A DNA stretch of 9,574 nt from JAKAXG01 sp035702985 (GTDB lineage: Bacteria > Actinomycetota > Acidimicrobiia > Acidimicrobiales > Palsa-688), in NCBI GenBank assembly GCA_035702985.1, contig DASSZD010000135.1:1-9574 (forward strand), read 5' to 3'. A program made the translations under genes and the position numbers. Shown one piece after another: positions 1-6,214 of the stretch. The notes below the pieces were generated by a model. It was given only the letters and a program-made list of their open reading frames with translations, was not told the DNA's origin and searched no databases. Each line of letters begins with the position of its first letter. Position 1 is the stretch's first letter.

Positions 1-1424
1 GCGCAGTCCCCGCCCCGGCCGGCGCCCTTCATGGCCCCGGTGACGGCCAGCATCTCGCGCATCCCGGGGCCGCCCTTGGGGCCCTCGTAGCGGATCACCA
101 GCACCGTGCCCGGCTGGATGCTGCCCGACAGGATGGCCTCCATGGCCCGGTCCTCACCGTCGAATACCCGGGCCACCCCCTCGAAGTGGTCGTGATCGAT
201 ACCGGCCACCTTCACCACCGCCCCCTGCGGGGCCAGCGAACCGGTCAGCACGGCGATGCCTCCGTCGGCGTGGATGGGGTTCGACACCGGGTGCACGACG
301 GTCCCGTCGGGGGCGGGCGGATCGAGGGCGGCCAGGTTCTCCGCCACGGTCCGGCCGGTCACGGTCAGGCAGTCGCCGTGCAGGAGGCCGGCGTCCAGCA
401 GCTCCTTCATCACGACCGGCACCCCGCCGATCCGGTCGATGTCGACCATGTGGAAACGGCCGTGGGGCTTGGTGTCGGCGATGTGGGGCACCCGCCGGCC
501 CACCCGGTTGAAGTCGTCCAGGCTGAGCTCCACCCGGGCTTCGTAGGCGATGGCCAGGAGGTGCAGCACGGCGTTGGTCGACCCGCCGAGCGCCATGGTG
601 ACGGCGATGGCGTTCTCGAACGCCTCCCTGGTCATGATCCGCCGCGGCGTCAGCCCCAGCTCCAGGAGCCGGACCACCGCCCGGCCCGACTCGGCGGCGA
701 GCTCGTCCCGGCGGGGATCCACGGCGGCCGGCGACGCCGACCCCGGAAGGGCCATGCCCAGCGCCTCGGACACCGACGCCATGGTGTTGGCCGTGAACAT
801 CCCGGCGCAGCTGCCCACGGTCGGGCAGGCGTTGCGCTCGATCAGCGCCAGCTCCTCGTCGGTCAGAGCGCCGGTCGCCCGGGCCCCCACCGCCTCGAAC
901 ACGCTGGTGATGTCCAGGGCCTCACCCCTGGGTCCCCGCCCGGGCATGATGCTGCCCCCGTACAGGAACACGCTGGGCAGGTCCAGCCGGGCGGCGGCCA
1001 TCAGCATCCCCGGCAGCGACTTGTCACACCCGGCGAAGGTGACCAGCCCGTCGAAGCGCTCGGCGTGCATCACCGTCTCCACCGAGTCTGCGATCACCTC
1101 CCGGCTGACCAGCGACGCCCGCATCCCCTCGTGGCCCATGGAGATACCGTCCGACACCGCGATGGTGACGAACTCGATCGGGAAGCCGCCGGCCTCCCGC
1201 ACCCCCTCCTTGGCCTGCTTGGCCAGCCGGTCCAGGGGCAGGTTGCACGGCGTCACCTCGTTCCACGACGACGCCACCCCGATCTGGGGCTTGTCCCAGT
1301 CGTCGTCGGTCATGCCCACCGCCCGCAGCATGGCCCGGGCCGGCGCCCGCTCGAAACCGTCGGTGACCTCCCGGCTGCGGGGCTTCATGTCCCGGCCGCC
1401 GTGCGCCTGCGCGTCGTTGCCCAT
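1..1424 (-). CDS. ilvD: Dihydroxy-acid dehydratase, C-terminus cut by window edge
   Basis: This enzyme dehydrates 2,3-dihydroxy-isovalerate and 2,3-dihydroxy-3-methylvalerate to the 2-keto acids, the third common step of valine, isoleucine and leucine synthesis in the cytoplasm. Translating the minus strand from the ATG at 1424 gives 474 residues before the left edge. The family is usually about 555-620 aa, so the last 90-odd residues lie outside. IlvD signatures seen: TPCNLPLD (Cys60), FAGCDKSLPGM (Cys133) and GSCAGMFTANTM (Cys206), which are the three iron-sulfur cluster cysteines, plus PSVFLYGGSIMPG and MALGGSTNAVLHL. The reading breaks off within GRGGDCA, just before the family's usual TDGRFSG segment. 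The start fits the usual actinobacterial N-terminus (KPRSREVTDGFERAPARAML). No other in-frame start lies close upstream, and no Shine-Dalgarno is visible; a TATCTT hexamer 6 nt before the ATG suggests a leaderless message. The gene is divergent from the lipoprotein gene. A sugar-acid dehydratase of the same superfamily is the only real alternative, and is unlikely. Confidence 0.97.
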   Translation of the reverse strand, partial: MGNDAQAHGGRDMKPRSREVTDGFERAPARAMLRAVGMTDDDWDKPQIGVASSWNEVTPCNLPLDRLAKQAKEGVREAGGFPIEFVTIAVSDGISMGHEGMRASLVSREVIADSVETVMHAERFDGLVTFAGCDKSLPGMLMAAARLDLPSVFLYGGSIMPGRGPRGEALDITSVFEAVGARATGALTDEELALIERNACPTVGSCAGMFTANTMASVSEALGMALPGSASPAAVDPRRDELAAESGRAVVRLLELGLTPRRIMTREAFENAIAVTMALGGSTNAVLHLLAIAYEARVELSLDDFNRVGRRVPHIADTKPHGRFHMVDIDRIGGVPVVMKELLDAGLLHGDCLTVTGRTVAENLAALDPPAPDGTVVHPVSNPIHADGGIAVLTGSLAPQGAVVKVAGIDHDHFEGVARVFDGEDRAMEAILSGSIQPGTVLVIRYEGPKGGPGMREMLAVTGAMKGAGRGGDC

Positions 1425-1430
1425 GCGAAC

Positions 1431-1436
1431 AAGATA
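1431..1436 (-). promoter_or_regulatory. Candidate -10 box of ilvD (leaderless start)
   Basis: On the minus strand TATCTT matches the actinobacterial TANNNT -10 pattern and lies 6 nt upstream of the ilvD ATG. Transcription would then begin at or within a base or two of the start codon. No convincing -35 element is present at the usual distance. AT-rich hexamers are scarce in this gap, which strengthens the call slightly, but it is pattern only. Confidence 0.45.
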
Positions 1437-1496
1437 GGCGCCGGCGGGGCGCCGCCCGGGGGGTGGGGGGCCGGCCGGTGGCGGGCCGCGGCCGGC

Positions 1497-1511
1497 GCCA
1501 CCCCGGGTGGC
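1497..1511. promoter_or_regulatory. Inverted repeat at the -35 position of the lipoprotein promoter
   Basis: GCCACC-CCG-GGTGGC is a perfect 6-bp inverted repeat with a 3-nt centre. It sits where the -35 element of the TACTAT promoter at 1525-1530 would be, so it could be an operator half-site pair. The surrounding gap (1425-1557) is extremely G/C rich, including two G6 runs separated by one T at 1458-1470, so chance symmetry is plausible. Confidence 0.25.
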
Positions 1512-1524
1512 CGCCCCCAGTCGT

Positions 1525-1530
1525 TACTAT
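1525..1530 (+). promoter_or_regulatory. Candidate -10 box upstream of the lipoprotein gene
   Basis: TACTAT fits TANNNT well and is a rare AT-rich hexamer in this divergent gap. The base 7 nt downstream begins a GTG (1538), which opens a 10-codon ORF that overlaps the lipoprotein start. If this promoter is real, the longer lipoprotein start at GTG 1507 lies upstream of transcription and cannot be used, which favours GTG 1558. Confidence 0.45.
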
Positions 1531-1537
1531 CGCCGCC

Positions 1538-1570
1538 GTGGTCGCCCCGCAGGACGAGTGTCACATCTGA
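1538..1570 (+). CDS. Possible leaderless 10-codon upstream ORF
   Basis: A GTG placed 7 nt after the TACTAT hexamer opens the reading frame MVAPQDECHI and then TGA. It overlaps the lipoprotein start codon (GTG 1558) in another frame, so terminating ribosomes could reinitiate on the lipoprotein. Leaderless short ORFs ahead of actinobacterial genes are known, some of them cysteine-containing; this one has a single Cys. There is no evidence that it is translated, and it may just reflect the sequence around a promoter. Confidence 0.2.
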   Translation: MVAPQDECHI

Positions 1571-2097
1571 CCGGCGCCGGCCGGCGGGCCGGGCAGGCCG
1601 TGGCGGTGGGGGCGGTGGCGGTGCTCGGGGCCACCGCCTGCAGCTCGACCGCCGGGTCGACCATCAACGCCGGCAGCGCCGCCCGCCAGATATCGGCCGA
1701 GCTGGCCGCCCGGTACCACCTGAGCCCGCCGGCGGTCACCTGCCCGTCCGGCGTCCCGGCCCGCAAGGGGCGCACCTTCGTGTGCACCGCCACCCTGGCC
1801 GGGCAGCCGGCCCGCCTCGACGCCACCGTCACCGGGAACTCCGGCCGGTTCACCATCTCCTCGGCCGACCCCATCCTGGTGCCGTCGTCGGTGGCCGCCC
1901 AGCTGACCGGGGAGATCAAGGCCCGGACCGGCCAGCAGCCCTCGGTGAGCTGCCCGGGGGGGCCGGTGGTGGTCGTGCCGGTCCAGCGGAGCCTCACCTG
2001 CAGCGCCACCTTCTCCGGGCAGGCACCCCGCACCGTGACCGTCACGGTGGTCGACCGGCGGGGGGATTTCAGCTTCCAGTTGGCTCCGCCGTCCTGA
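1558..2097 (+). CDS. Secreted lipoprotein with two tandem DUF4333-like repeats
   Basis: The predicted protein is 179 aa from GTG 1558; an in-frame GTG at 1507 would add 17 residues. The N-terminus has two arginines (residues 9-10), a hydrophobic stretch from about 12 to 27, and a lipobox-like ATAC with Cys28 followed by SS. It therefore looks exported and lipid-anchored on the outer face of the membrane. The mature part holds two similar units about 70 residues apart. Each begins with an alpha-helical segment (ISAELAARYHL; LTGEIKARTGQ), followed by V-[ST]-C-P (Cys62; Cys132), a second Cys 14-16 residues later (Cys76; Cys148; FVCTATL and LTCSATF), and then beta-strand-like sequence. This is the pattern of the actinobacterial DUF4333 family, whose function is unknown; each cysteine pair probably forms a disulfide. 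AGGA at 1551-1554 lies only 3 nt before the chosen start, so initiation may be coupled to the upstream micro-ORF. The gene is convergent with gatB, with 18 bp between the stops. Confidence 0.75.
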   Translation: MSHLTGAGRRAGQAVAVGAVAVLGATACSSTAGSTINAGSAARQISAELAARYHLSPPAVTCPSGVPARKGRTFVCTATLAGQPARLDATVTGNSGRFTISSADPILVPSSVAAQLTGEIKARTGQQPSVSCPGGPVVVVPVQRSLTCSATFSGQAPRTVTVTVVDRRGDFSFQLAPPS

Positions 2098-2098
2098 C

Positions 2099-2127
2099 CC
2101 GGCTCGAGCCGGCGTCTAGCGCCGGCT
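2099..2127. terminator. Overlapping inverted repeats between convergent stop codons
   Basis: Two symmetric elements lie between the lipoprotein stop and the end of gatB. CCGGCTCGAGCCGG (2099-2112) is a perfect 14-bp palindrome. AGCCGGCG (2107-2114) pairs with CGCCGGCT (2120-2127) around a 5-nt loop that contains the gatB stop. Neither is followed by a T run, so intrinsic termination is uncertain, but the position suits a bidirectional stop for both transcripts. Confidence 0.35.
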
Positions 2128-3552
2128 GCGGAGCAGGGCGGACGCCGCCTTGAGGTCGGCCTTCCCGTCGGTGGCCGATTTGATGTGCCCGATGAAGAAC
2201 CCGGTGAGCTTGTCCTCGCCGGCCGCGAACCGCTCCCATTCGGCGGGATGGGCGGCCACCACCTCGTCCACCACTTTTTCCAGAGCGGAGGCGTCCATGG
2301 CCTCGAACCCCAGGTCGGCGGCGATGCGGTCCGGGTCGCCTCCGCCGTCCATCATGGCCTTGAGCACGGTGCGGGCCTGGGCCGCGGTCAGCTCCCCTCC
2401 GGCCTCCATGGCCACCAGGCGGGCGAAGGCGGTCCGGTCCAGGCCGGCCGCGGCCTCGGGATCGGACGCCACCTCGTTGGCCACCCGGCGCACGGCCACC
2501 GCCGCCGCCGCTGCGGACCCGCCGGCGGCCACCACCGCTTCGACCAGGTCGTCGAGGCCCAGGCGAACCACGGTGATCACTGCGTCGGAGTCGGCCGTCA
2601 TCCCGCTGGCCCCGGCCAGGGCGGCCCGCCGGTCGGCCGGCAGTCGGGGCAGGGAGTCCTGCACGGAGCGGATCCACTCCTCGGACGGCTCCACCGGGAC
2701 CAGGTCCGGCTCGGGGAAGTACCGGTAGTCGTAGGCCTCCTCCTTGGAGCGCATCGACCCGGTGCGGCCCGCCGCCTCGTCCCAGTGGCGGGTCTCCTGG
2801 CTGACGGTGCCGCCTTCGGTGATGAGGGCGATCTGGCGGGCCGCCTCGTACTCGATGGCCCGGCCGAGGGAGCGGAGGGAGTTCATGTTCTTGATCTCGC
2901 AGCGGGTGCCGAATTCGGGGGAGCCGGCGGGGCGGACCGACACGTTGGCGTCGACGCGCAGCGAGCCCTCCTCCATCTTCCCGTCCGACGCCCCGGTGGC
3001 CACCAGGATGGACCGCAGCTCGTCCACGTAGGCCCGGGCGTCCTCGGCGCTGCGCAGGTCGGGGGCGCTCACGATCTCCACCAGGGGCACGCCGGCCCGG
3101 TTGTAGTCGACCAGCGAGTGGGCCGCGTCGTGGATGCGGCCGCCCCCTCCGACGTGGGTGGTCTTGCCGGTGTCCTCCTCCATGTGGGCCCGCACGATCC
3201 CCACCCGCCGGCCGTTGGGCAGGTCCAGCCACCCGTCGGCGTTGATGGGGATGTCGTACTGGCTGATCTGGTAGTCCTTGGGCATGTCCGGATAGAAGTA
3301 GTTCTTCCGGTGGAACAGGGACGGCTGCACCCGGCAGTGCAGCGCCGTGCCGATGCGCATGGCGTACTCGACGGCGGTGCGGTTGAGGACCGGCAGCGAG
3401 CCCGGCAGGCCCAGGCACACCGGGCAGACGTTGGTGTTGGGCTCCTCACCGAAGCTGTTGCGGCACCCGCAGAACATCTTGGTGGCGGTGCGCAGCTCGC
3501 AGTGCACCTCGAGACCGATGACGGTCTCCCACTCGGTGGTGGTGGTGGTCAT
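2116..3552 (-). CDS. gatB: Asp-tRNA(Asn)/Glu-tRNA(Gln) amidotransferase subunit B
   Basis: GatB is the kinase and tRNA-binding subunit of the GatCAB amidotransferase. It phosphorylates the side chain of misacylated Glu-tRNA(Gln) or Asp-tRNA(Asn), then amidates it with ammonia channelled from GatA. The 478-aa length is normal. The N-terminal catalytic domain shows WETVIGLEVH (residues 8-17) and a zinc-type cysteine set C28, C30, C43 and C46 (CGC and CPVC). It continues with KNYFYPDMPKDYQISQYD (83-100), HMEEDTGK (123-130), RVDANVSVRP (199-208) and DYRYFPEPDL (275-284). The tail from about residue 330 is the YqeY-like tRNA-binding region, ending in KLTGFFIGHIKSATDGKAD; its Ala-rich portion reflects the high GC. 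The ATG overlaps the gatA TGA (ATGA) and is preceded by a strong Shine-Dalgarno. It is the last gene of the gatCAB operon. Confidence 0.98.
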   Translation of the reverse strand: MTTTTTEWETVIGLEVHCELRTATKMFCGCRNSFGEEPNTNVCPVCLGLPGSLPVLNRTAVEYAMRIGTALHCRVQPSLFHRKNYFYPDMPKDYQISQYDIPINADGWLDLPNGRRVGIVRAHMEEDTGKTTHVGGGGRIHDAAHSLVDYNRAGVPLVEIVSAPDLRSAEDARAYVDELRSILVATGASDGKMEEGSLRVDANVSVRPAGSPEFGTRCEIKNMNSLRSLGRAIEYEAARQIALITEGGTVSQETRHWDEAAGRTGSMRSKEEAYDYRYFPEPDLVPVEPSEEWIRSVQDSLPRLPADRRAALAGASGMTADSDAVITVVRLGLDDLVEAVVAAGGSAAAAAVAVRRVANEVASDPEAAAGLDRTAFARLVAMEAGGELTAAQARTVLKAMMDGGGDPDRIAADLGFEAMDASALEKVVDEVVAAHPAEWERFAAGEDKLTGFFIGHIKSATDGKADLKAASALLRSRR

Positions 3553-5048
3553 CGGGACGCTCCTTCCTGGCCGCCGGCCCGCATGGCCGGTACCGGAGTG
3601 GCGGGGGCGGCGGCCTCGAGGGCGGCCGCCACCTGGAACATCAGGGTCTCACCGAGGGCTGGGGCCAGCACCTGCACCCCCACCGGCAGGCCGTCGGCCC
3701 CGGTCCCGAACGGCACGCTGATGGCCGGGTGGCCGGCCAGGTTGGACGGGATGGTGCACACGTCGTTGAGGTACATGGTCAAAGGGTCGGCCGTCTTGGC
3801 TCCCATCCCGAACGCCGTTCCGGGCGCGGTGGGCGACAGCAGGACGTCGAAGTTGCGGTAAGCGGCGGCGAAATCCCGCAGGATCAGCGTCCGGACCCGC
3901 TGGGCCTGGCCGTAGTAGGCGTCGTAGTAGCCGGCCGACAGGGCGTAGGTCCCGAGCATGATCCGCCGCTTGACCTCGGCCCCGAAGCCCTCGGAACGGG
4001 TGTCGAGGTACATCTCGGTGATGTCCCCGGCCCCGTCCGTTCCGGTCCGGGAACGGGCCCCGTAGCGGACCCCGTCGTAGCGGGCCAGGTTGGACGACGC
4101 CTCGGCGGGGGCGATCAGGTAGTAGGCGGACAGCCCGTACACCGCGGCCGGGACGCTGACCTCGTCGACCTTGGCGCCGGCGGCGGCCAGGGCGTCGGCG
4201 GCGTCACGCATGCGGGCCACCACGTCGGCGGACATGCCCTCGGCGCCCGCCAGCTCGCGCACCACCCCCACCCGCAGGCCCTCCACCCCGCCGTCCAGGC
4301 GGGCCGCGGCGGCGGGGGGATGCTCGGCCAGGCAGGTCGAATCGCGGGAATCGGGCCCGGCGATGGCGTCCAACAGCAGGGCCGCGTCGCGCACGTCGAG
4401 GGCGAGCGGCCCGATCTGGTCCAGTGAGCTGGCGAAGGCGATCAGCCCGTAGCGGGACACCAGCCCGTAGGTGGGCTTGGCCCCGACCACGCCGCACAGG
4501 GCGGCCGGCTGGCGGATCGATCCCCCGGTGTCCGATCCCAGGGCCAGGGGGGCGAACCCGGCGGCCACCGCCGCCGAGCTGCCGCCGGAGGACCCGCCCG
4601 GCACCCGGTCCAGGTCGTGGGGGTTGCGGGTCGGCCCGAACGCCGAGTTCTCGGTGGAGGAGCCCATGGCGAACTCGTCCATGTTGGTCTTGCCCACCAC
4701 CACCGCCCCGGCCGCGGCCAGCCGGCGGACCACGGTGGCGTCGTAGGGGGGTCGCCAGCGCTCGAGGATGCGCGAGGAGCAGGTGGTGGGGATGCCGCGA
4801 GTGCACAGGTTGTCCTTGAGGGCGACCGGCACGCCGGCCAGCGGCCCCGGATCGCCCCCGGCGGCCACCACCTCGTCGACGGCGGCGGCGGAGGCCCGGG
4901 CCTCCAGGGTCAGCACCAGGTTGAAGGCGTGCACCTGTTCCTCGTGCCGTTCTATGCGGGCCAGGTACTGCTCCAGGACGTCGGCTGCCTTCAGCTCTCC
5001 GGCGCGGACCGACGCGGCGATGGCGGCGGCGTTGGTGGGCACGTTCAC
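3549..5048 (-). CDS. gatA: Asp-tRNA(Asn)/Glu-tRNA(Gln) amidotransferase subunit A
   Basis: GatA is the amidase-signature subunit that hydrolyses glutamine (or asparagine) to supply ammonia to GatB. The protein is 499 aa, a normal length. The Lys-cisSer-Ser triad is visible: Lys78 in VALKDNLC, Ser153 in GGSSGGSS, and the nucleophile Ser177 in GSDTGGSIRQPA. These sit one residue before the corresponding K79/S154/S178 of the well-studied Staphylococcus aureus enzyme. Other GatA hallmarks are GKTNMDEFAMGSSTENS (119-135), KPTYGLVSRYGLIAFASSLD and the C-terminal MYLNDVCTIPSNLAGHPA with PVGVQVLAP. The initiator GTG overlaps the gatC stop (GTGA), and the stop overlaps the gatB start (ATGA), giving tight translational coupling. 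A second in-frame GTG two codons later (5042) would have better Shine-Dalgarno spacing and cannot be excluded. Confidence 0.98.
   Translation of the reverse strand: MNVPTNAAAIAASVRAGELKAADVLEQYLARIERHEEQVHAFNLVLTLEARASAAAVDEVVAAGGDPGPLAGVPVALKDNLCTRGIPTTCSSRILERWRPPYDATVVRRLAAAGAVVVGKTNMDEFAMGSSTENSAFGPTRNPHDLDRVPGGSSGGSSAAVAAGFAPLALGSDTGGSIRQPAALCGVVGAKPTYGLVSRYGLIAFASSLDQIGPLALDVRDAALLLDAIAGPDSRDSTCLAEHPPAAAARLDGGVEGLRVGVVRELAGAEGMSADVVARMRDAADALAAAGAKVDEVSVPAAVYGLSAYYLIAPAEASSNLARYDGVRYGARSRTGTDGAGDITEMYLDTRSEGFGAEVKRRIMLGTYALSAGYYDAYYGQAQRVRTLILRDFAAAYRNFDVLLSPTAPGTAFGMGAKTADPLTMYLNDVCTIPSNLAGHPAISVPFGTGADGLPVGVQVLAPALGETLMFQVAAALEAAAPATPVPAMRAGGQEGASR
3560..3568 (-). promoter_or_regulatory. 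Shine-Dalgarno of gatB
   Basis: AGGAAGGAG lies inside the 3' end of gatA, 7 nt before the gatB ATG at 3552. It fixes that start and supports translation of gatB from the operon mRNA. Confidence 0.8.
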
Positions 5049-5356
5049 GGGGCCTCCCCCAGGATGCGCGGCACCCGGAACCGGTCGGCCTCAACCGACG
5101 GCGCCTGGCGCAGGACCTCGTCCCGGTCGAGGCTGGGGACCACCACGTCGTCGCGGAGCACGTTGACGAGCGGGAGCGGGTGGGCGGTCGGGGGGACACC
5201 CTCGGTGTCGAGAGCCTCCACGTCGCGGGCGTGGTCCAGCACGGCGGCCAGCTGGCCGGTGAACTCCTCTAGCTCGACGTCGCTCAGCCGCAGGCGGGCC
5301 AGCCTGGCCACGTGGGCCACGTCGTCGGTGGTTATGCGGCGGGGCATGTGGTTCAT
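5045..5356 (-). CDS. gatC: Asp-tRNA(Asn)/Glu-tRNA(Gln) amidotransferase subunit C
   Basis: GatC is the small subunit that wraps around the GatA-GatB interface and stabilises the amidotransferase. At 103 aa it is typical in size. The family pattern is clear: VAHVARLARLRLSDVELEEF (residues 13-32), a helix with a buried hydrophobic face, then LAAVLDHARDVEALDTEGVPPTAHPLP, and the C-terminal LRQAPSVEADRFRVPRIL that inserts into GatA. It is the first gene of the operon and overlaps gatA by 4 bp. The start is either ATG 5356 or ATG 5347 (Met4). Neither has a Shine-Dalgarno: the bases before the first are pyrimidine-rich (TTCTCCTACC). No TANNNT hexamer is close enough to call a leaderless start. Confidence 0.95.
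   Translation of the reverse strand: MNHMPRRITTDDVAHVARLARLRLSDVELEEFTGQLAAVLDHARDVEALDTEGVPPTAHPLPLVNVLRDDVVVPSLDRDEVLRQAPSVEADRFRVPRILGEAP
5053..5060 (-). promoter_or_regulatory. Shine-Dalgarno of gatA
   Basis: GGGGGAGG lies 4 nt before GTG 5048 and 10 nt before GTG 5042. The first spacing is short and the second slightly long, so the exact gatA start is ambiguous by two codons. Confidence 0.6.
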
Positions 5357-5365
5357 GGTAGGAGA

Positions 5366-5424
5366 ACGGCCCGCCGGCGCCCGACGGGCCGTCCCCGGCG
5401 AGGGCCGGGCCCTGTGGCCGGCCC
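5366..5424. promoter_or_regulatory. Hairpins in the gatC / SCP2 divergent gap
   Basis: ACGGCCCG (5366-5373) and CGGGCCGT (5385-5392) form a perfect 8-bp inverted repeat with an 11-nt loop, ending 9 nt before the gatC ATG. A second repeat pairs GGGCCGG (5402-5408) with CCGGCCC (5418-5424). If the gatCAB transcript begins further upstream, both would fold in its leader, and the first is followed on that strand by TTCTCCT. They may be a regulatory leader, protein sites, or chance symmetry in GC-rich DNA. Confidence 0.3.
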
Positions 5425-5454
5425 GGACGCCGCGCTAACTTTCTGGGCGGTAAC

Positions 5455-5460
5455 TAGTCT
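5455..5460 (+). promoter_or_regulatory. Candidate -10 box of the SCP2-domain gene
   Basis: TAGTCT fits TANNNT and would place the transcript start near 5467, giving a short leader of roughly 28 nt that holds the ribosome site. A second TANNNT, TAACTT, lies at 5436-5441. A perfect TTGACA at 5461-5466 looks like a -35 but has no -10 at 16-19 nt, where the sequence is GC rich, so I do not count it. Confidence 0.35.
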
Positions 5461-5481
5461 TTGACACGTCCAGGAGAAAGC

Positions 5482-5486
5482 GGGAG
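5482..5486 (+). promoter_or_regulatory. Shine-Dalgarno of the SCP2-domain gene
   Basis: GGGAG lies 8 nt before ATG 5495, a normal spacing. A stronger AGGAG at 5472-5476 is 18 nt away and probably too distant. Both favour the ATG at 5495. Confidence 0.55.
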
Positions 5487-5494
5487 CCGCCTGT

Positions 5495-5914
5495 ATGAGC
5501 CAGTACCAGTTCCTCAGCGACGAGTGGCTCGAGCAGACACGGAAGCTCCGCGAGGAGTACAAGGACCAGGTGCCGGAACTGCCGGTCAGCGTCCGCATGA
5601 ACCAGGTGATCAACGATGTGCCTTTCGGCGACGGTGTCATCCACGCCCACGTGGACACCTCATCGGGGTACCTCGACGTGGAGATGGGGCACCTGGACAC
5701 CCCGGACCTGACCATCACCCTCAGCTACGCCACCGCCAAGGCCATCCTGGTCGACGGCGACGCCCAGGTGGCCATGAACGCCTTTCTGAGCGGGAGGATC
5801 AAGGTGGACGGCGACATCACCAAGATGCTGGCCCTGCAGACCGCCGGCGCCGGCGTGACGGTCAACCCGGCCGCCGGGGAGCTGGTTCGCCGGATACAGG
5901 ACATGACCGCCTGA
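5495..5914 (+). CDS. SCP2 sterol-carrier-fold protein
   Basis: A small soluble protein of 139 aa with no signal peptide or membrane segment. The second half matches the SCP2 sterol-binding domain: the hydrophobic strand DLTITLSYATAKAILVDGD (71-89), the helix AQVAMNAFLSGRIKVDGD (90-107) with the characteristic F-x-S-G-[KR]-[IL]-x-[VI]-[ED]-G-D, and then ITKMLALQ. The N-terminal part (1-45) is charged and helical, as in the short actinobacterial SCP2-domain proteins. The fold makes a hydrophobic tunnel that binds lipids or fatty-acyl groups; the natural ligand of these stand-alone bacterial versions is generally not known. It is divergent from gatCAB and convergent with the kinase gene, so it forms its own transcription unit. 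The context gives no partner. Confidence 0.85.
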   Translation: MSQYQFLSDEWLEQTRKLREEYKDQVPELPVSVRMNQVINDVPFGDGVIHAHVDTSSGYLDVEMGHLDTPDLTITLSYATAKAILVDGDAQVAMNAFLSGRIKVDGDITKMLALQTAGAGVTVNPAAGELVRRIQDMTA

Positions 5915-6193
5915 CGGCCGCTCGGACCGGGCGGGCGCTGCTCCGGTGAGGGGGCGGCGGCGCCGGCAACGGCTGGGGATCGCTGCCTCAGCTCACCGCC
6001 TCCCTCGGGGCTGACCTTACATCATCGCCGTCGCGACCGACGGGGGTGCCGGCCGGAGGACAGCCGCTCTGGCGCGGCGGGCGGAGCCACCAGGTTCCTC
6101 TCACCCGGCGGGCGCGGCGGGCGCGGCGGGCGCAGCCACCACGGCCCTCTCACCCGGTGCCGAGCACCGTCTCGCCCGGTGCCGAGCACCACC
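5915..6193. other. Gene-free, repeat-rich convergent gap
   Basis: This 279-bp gap lies between the stop codons of the SCP2 gene and the kinase gene, and I see no gene in it. Its left part holds a long-range inverted repeat, CGGTGAG (5944-5950) with CTCACCG (5992-5998), and a small GCCG-GCAA-CGGC hairpin. Its right part is built almost wholly of direct repeats, listed separately. None of the hairpins has a T tract, so the transcription terminator for either gene is not identified. Confidence 0.6.
6071..6157. repeat. Two 38-bp direct repeats with a 9-bp tandem core
   Basis: Bases 6071-6108 and 6120-6157 match at 34 of 38 positions with a period of 49 bp. Both begin GGCGCGGCGGGCG, continue with AGCCACCA and end CCTCTCACCCGG. 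Between and into the second copy the 9-mer GGCGGGCGC is repeated three times without a break (6107-6133). The layout suggests a duplication followed by slippage in the short unit. Confidence 0.8.
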
Positions 6194-6214
6194 TCAACCG
6201 GTGATGAGTACCAC
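6149..6214. repeat. 22-bp tandem repeat, three units, spanning the kinase stop codon
   Basis: The units are 6149-6170, 6171-6192 and 6193-6214. The first two match at 19 of 22 bases and the last two at 17 of 22. The third unit contains the last codons and the TGA of the kinase gene, so the array looks like duplication of the gene end into the downstream region. The first two units each carry the hairpin GGTGC-CGA-GCACC. Confidence 0.8.

Noticed and set aside
186..2153. Long plus-strand open frame of 655 codons across ilvD and the lipoprotein gene
   Set aside because: It is antisense to ilvD and frame-shifted against the lipoprotein. Its translation is rich in His, Arg, Gly and Pro with no domain pattern, as expected of a shadow frame in GC-rich DNA.
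2185..3861. Plus-strand open frame of 558 codons opposite gatB
   Set aside because: gatB is unmistakable on the other strand. This frame is low-complexity Gly/His/Val sequence with no recognisable motif.
5461..5466. Perfect TTGACA -35 hexamer upstream of the SCP2 gene
   Set aside because: No -10-like hexamer occurs at 16-19 nt spacing, and the start codon is only 28 nt downstream, so it does not form a usable promoter.
5353..5718. Minus-strand frame of 121 codons opposite the SCP2 gene, upstream of gatC
   Set aside because: It overlaps a clear plus-strand gene and has no family pattern or ribosome site.
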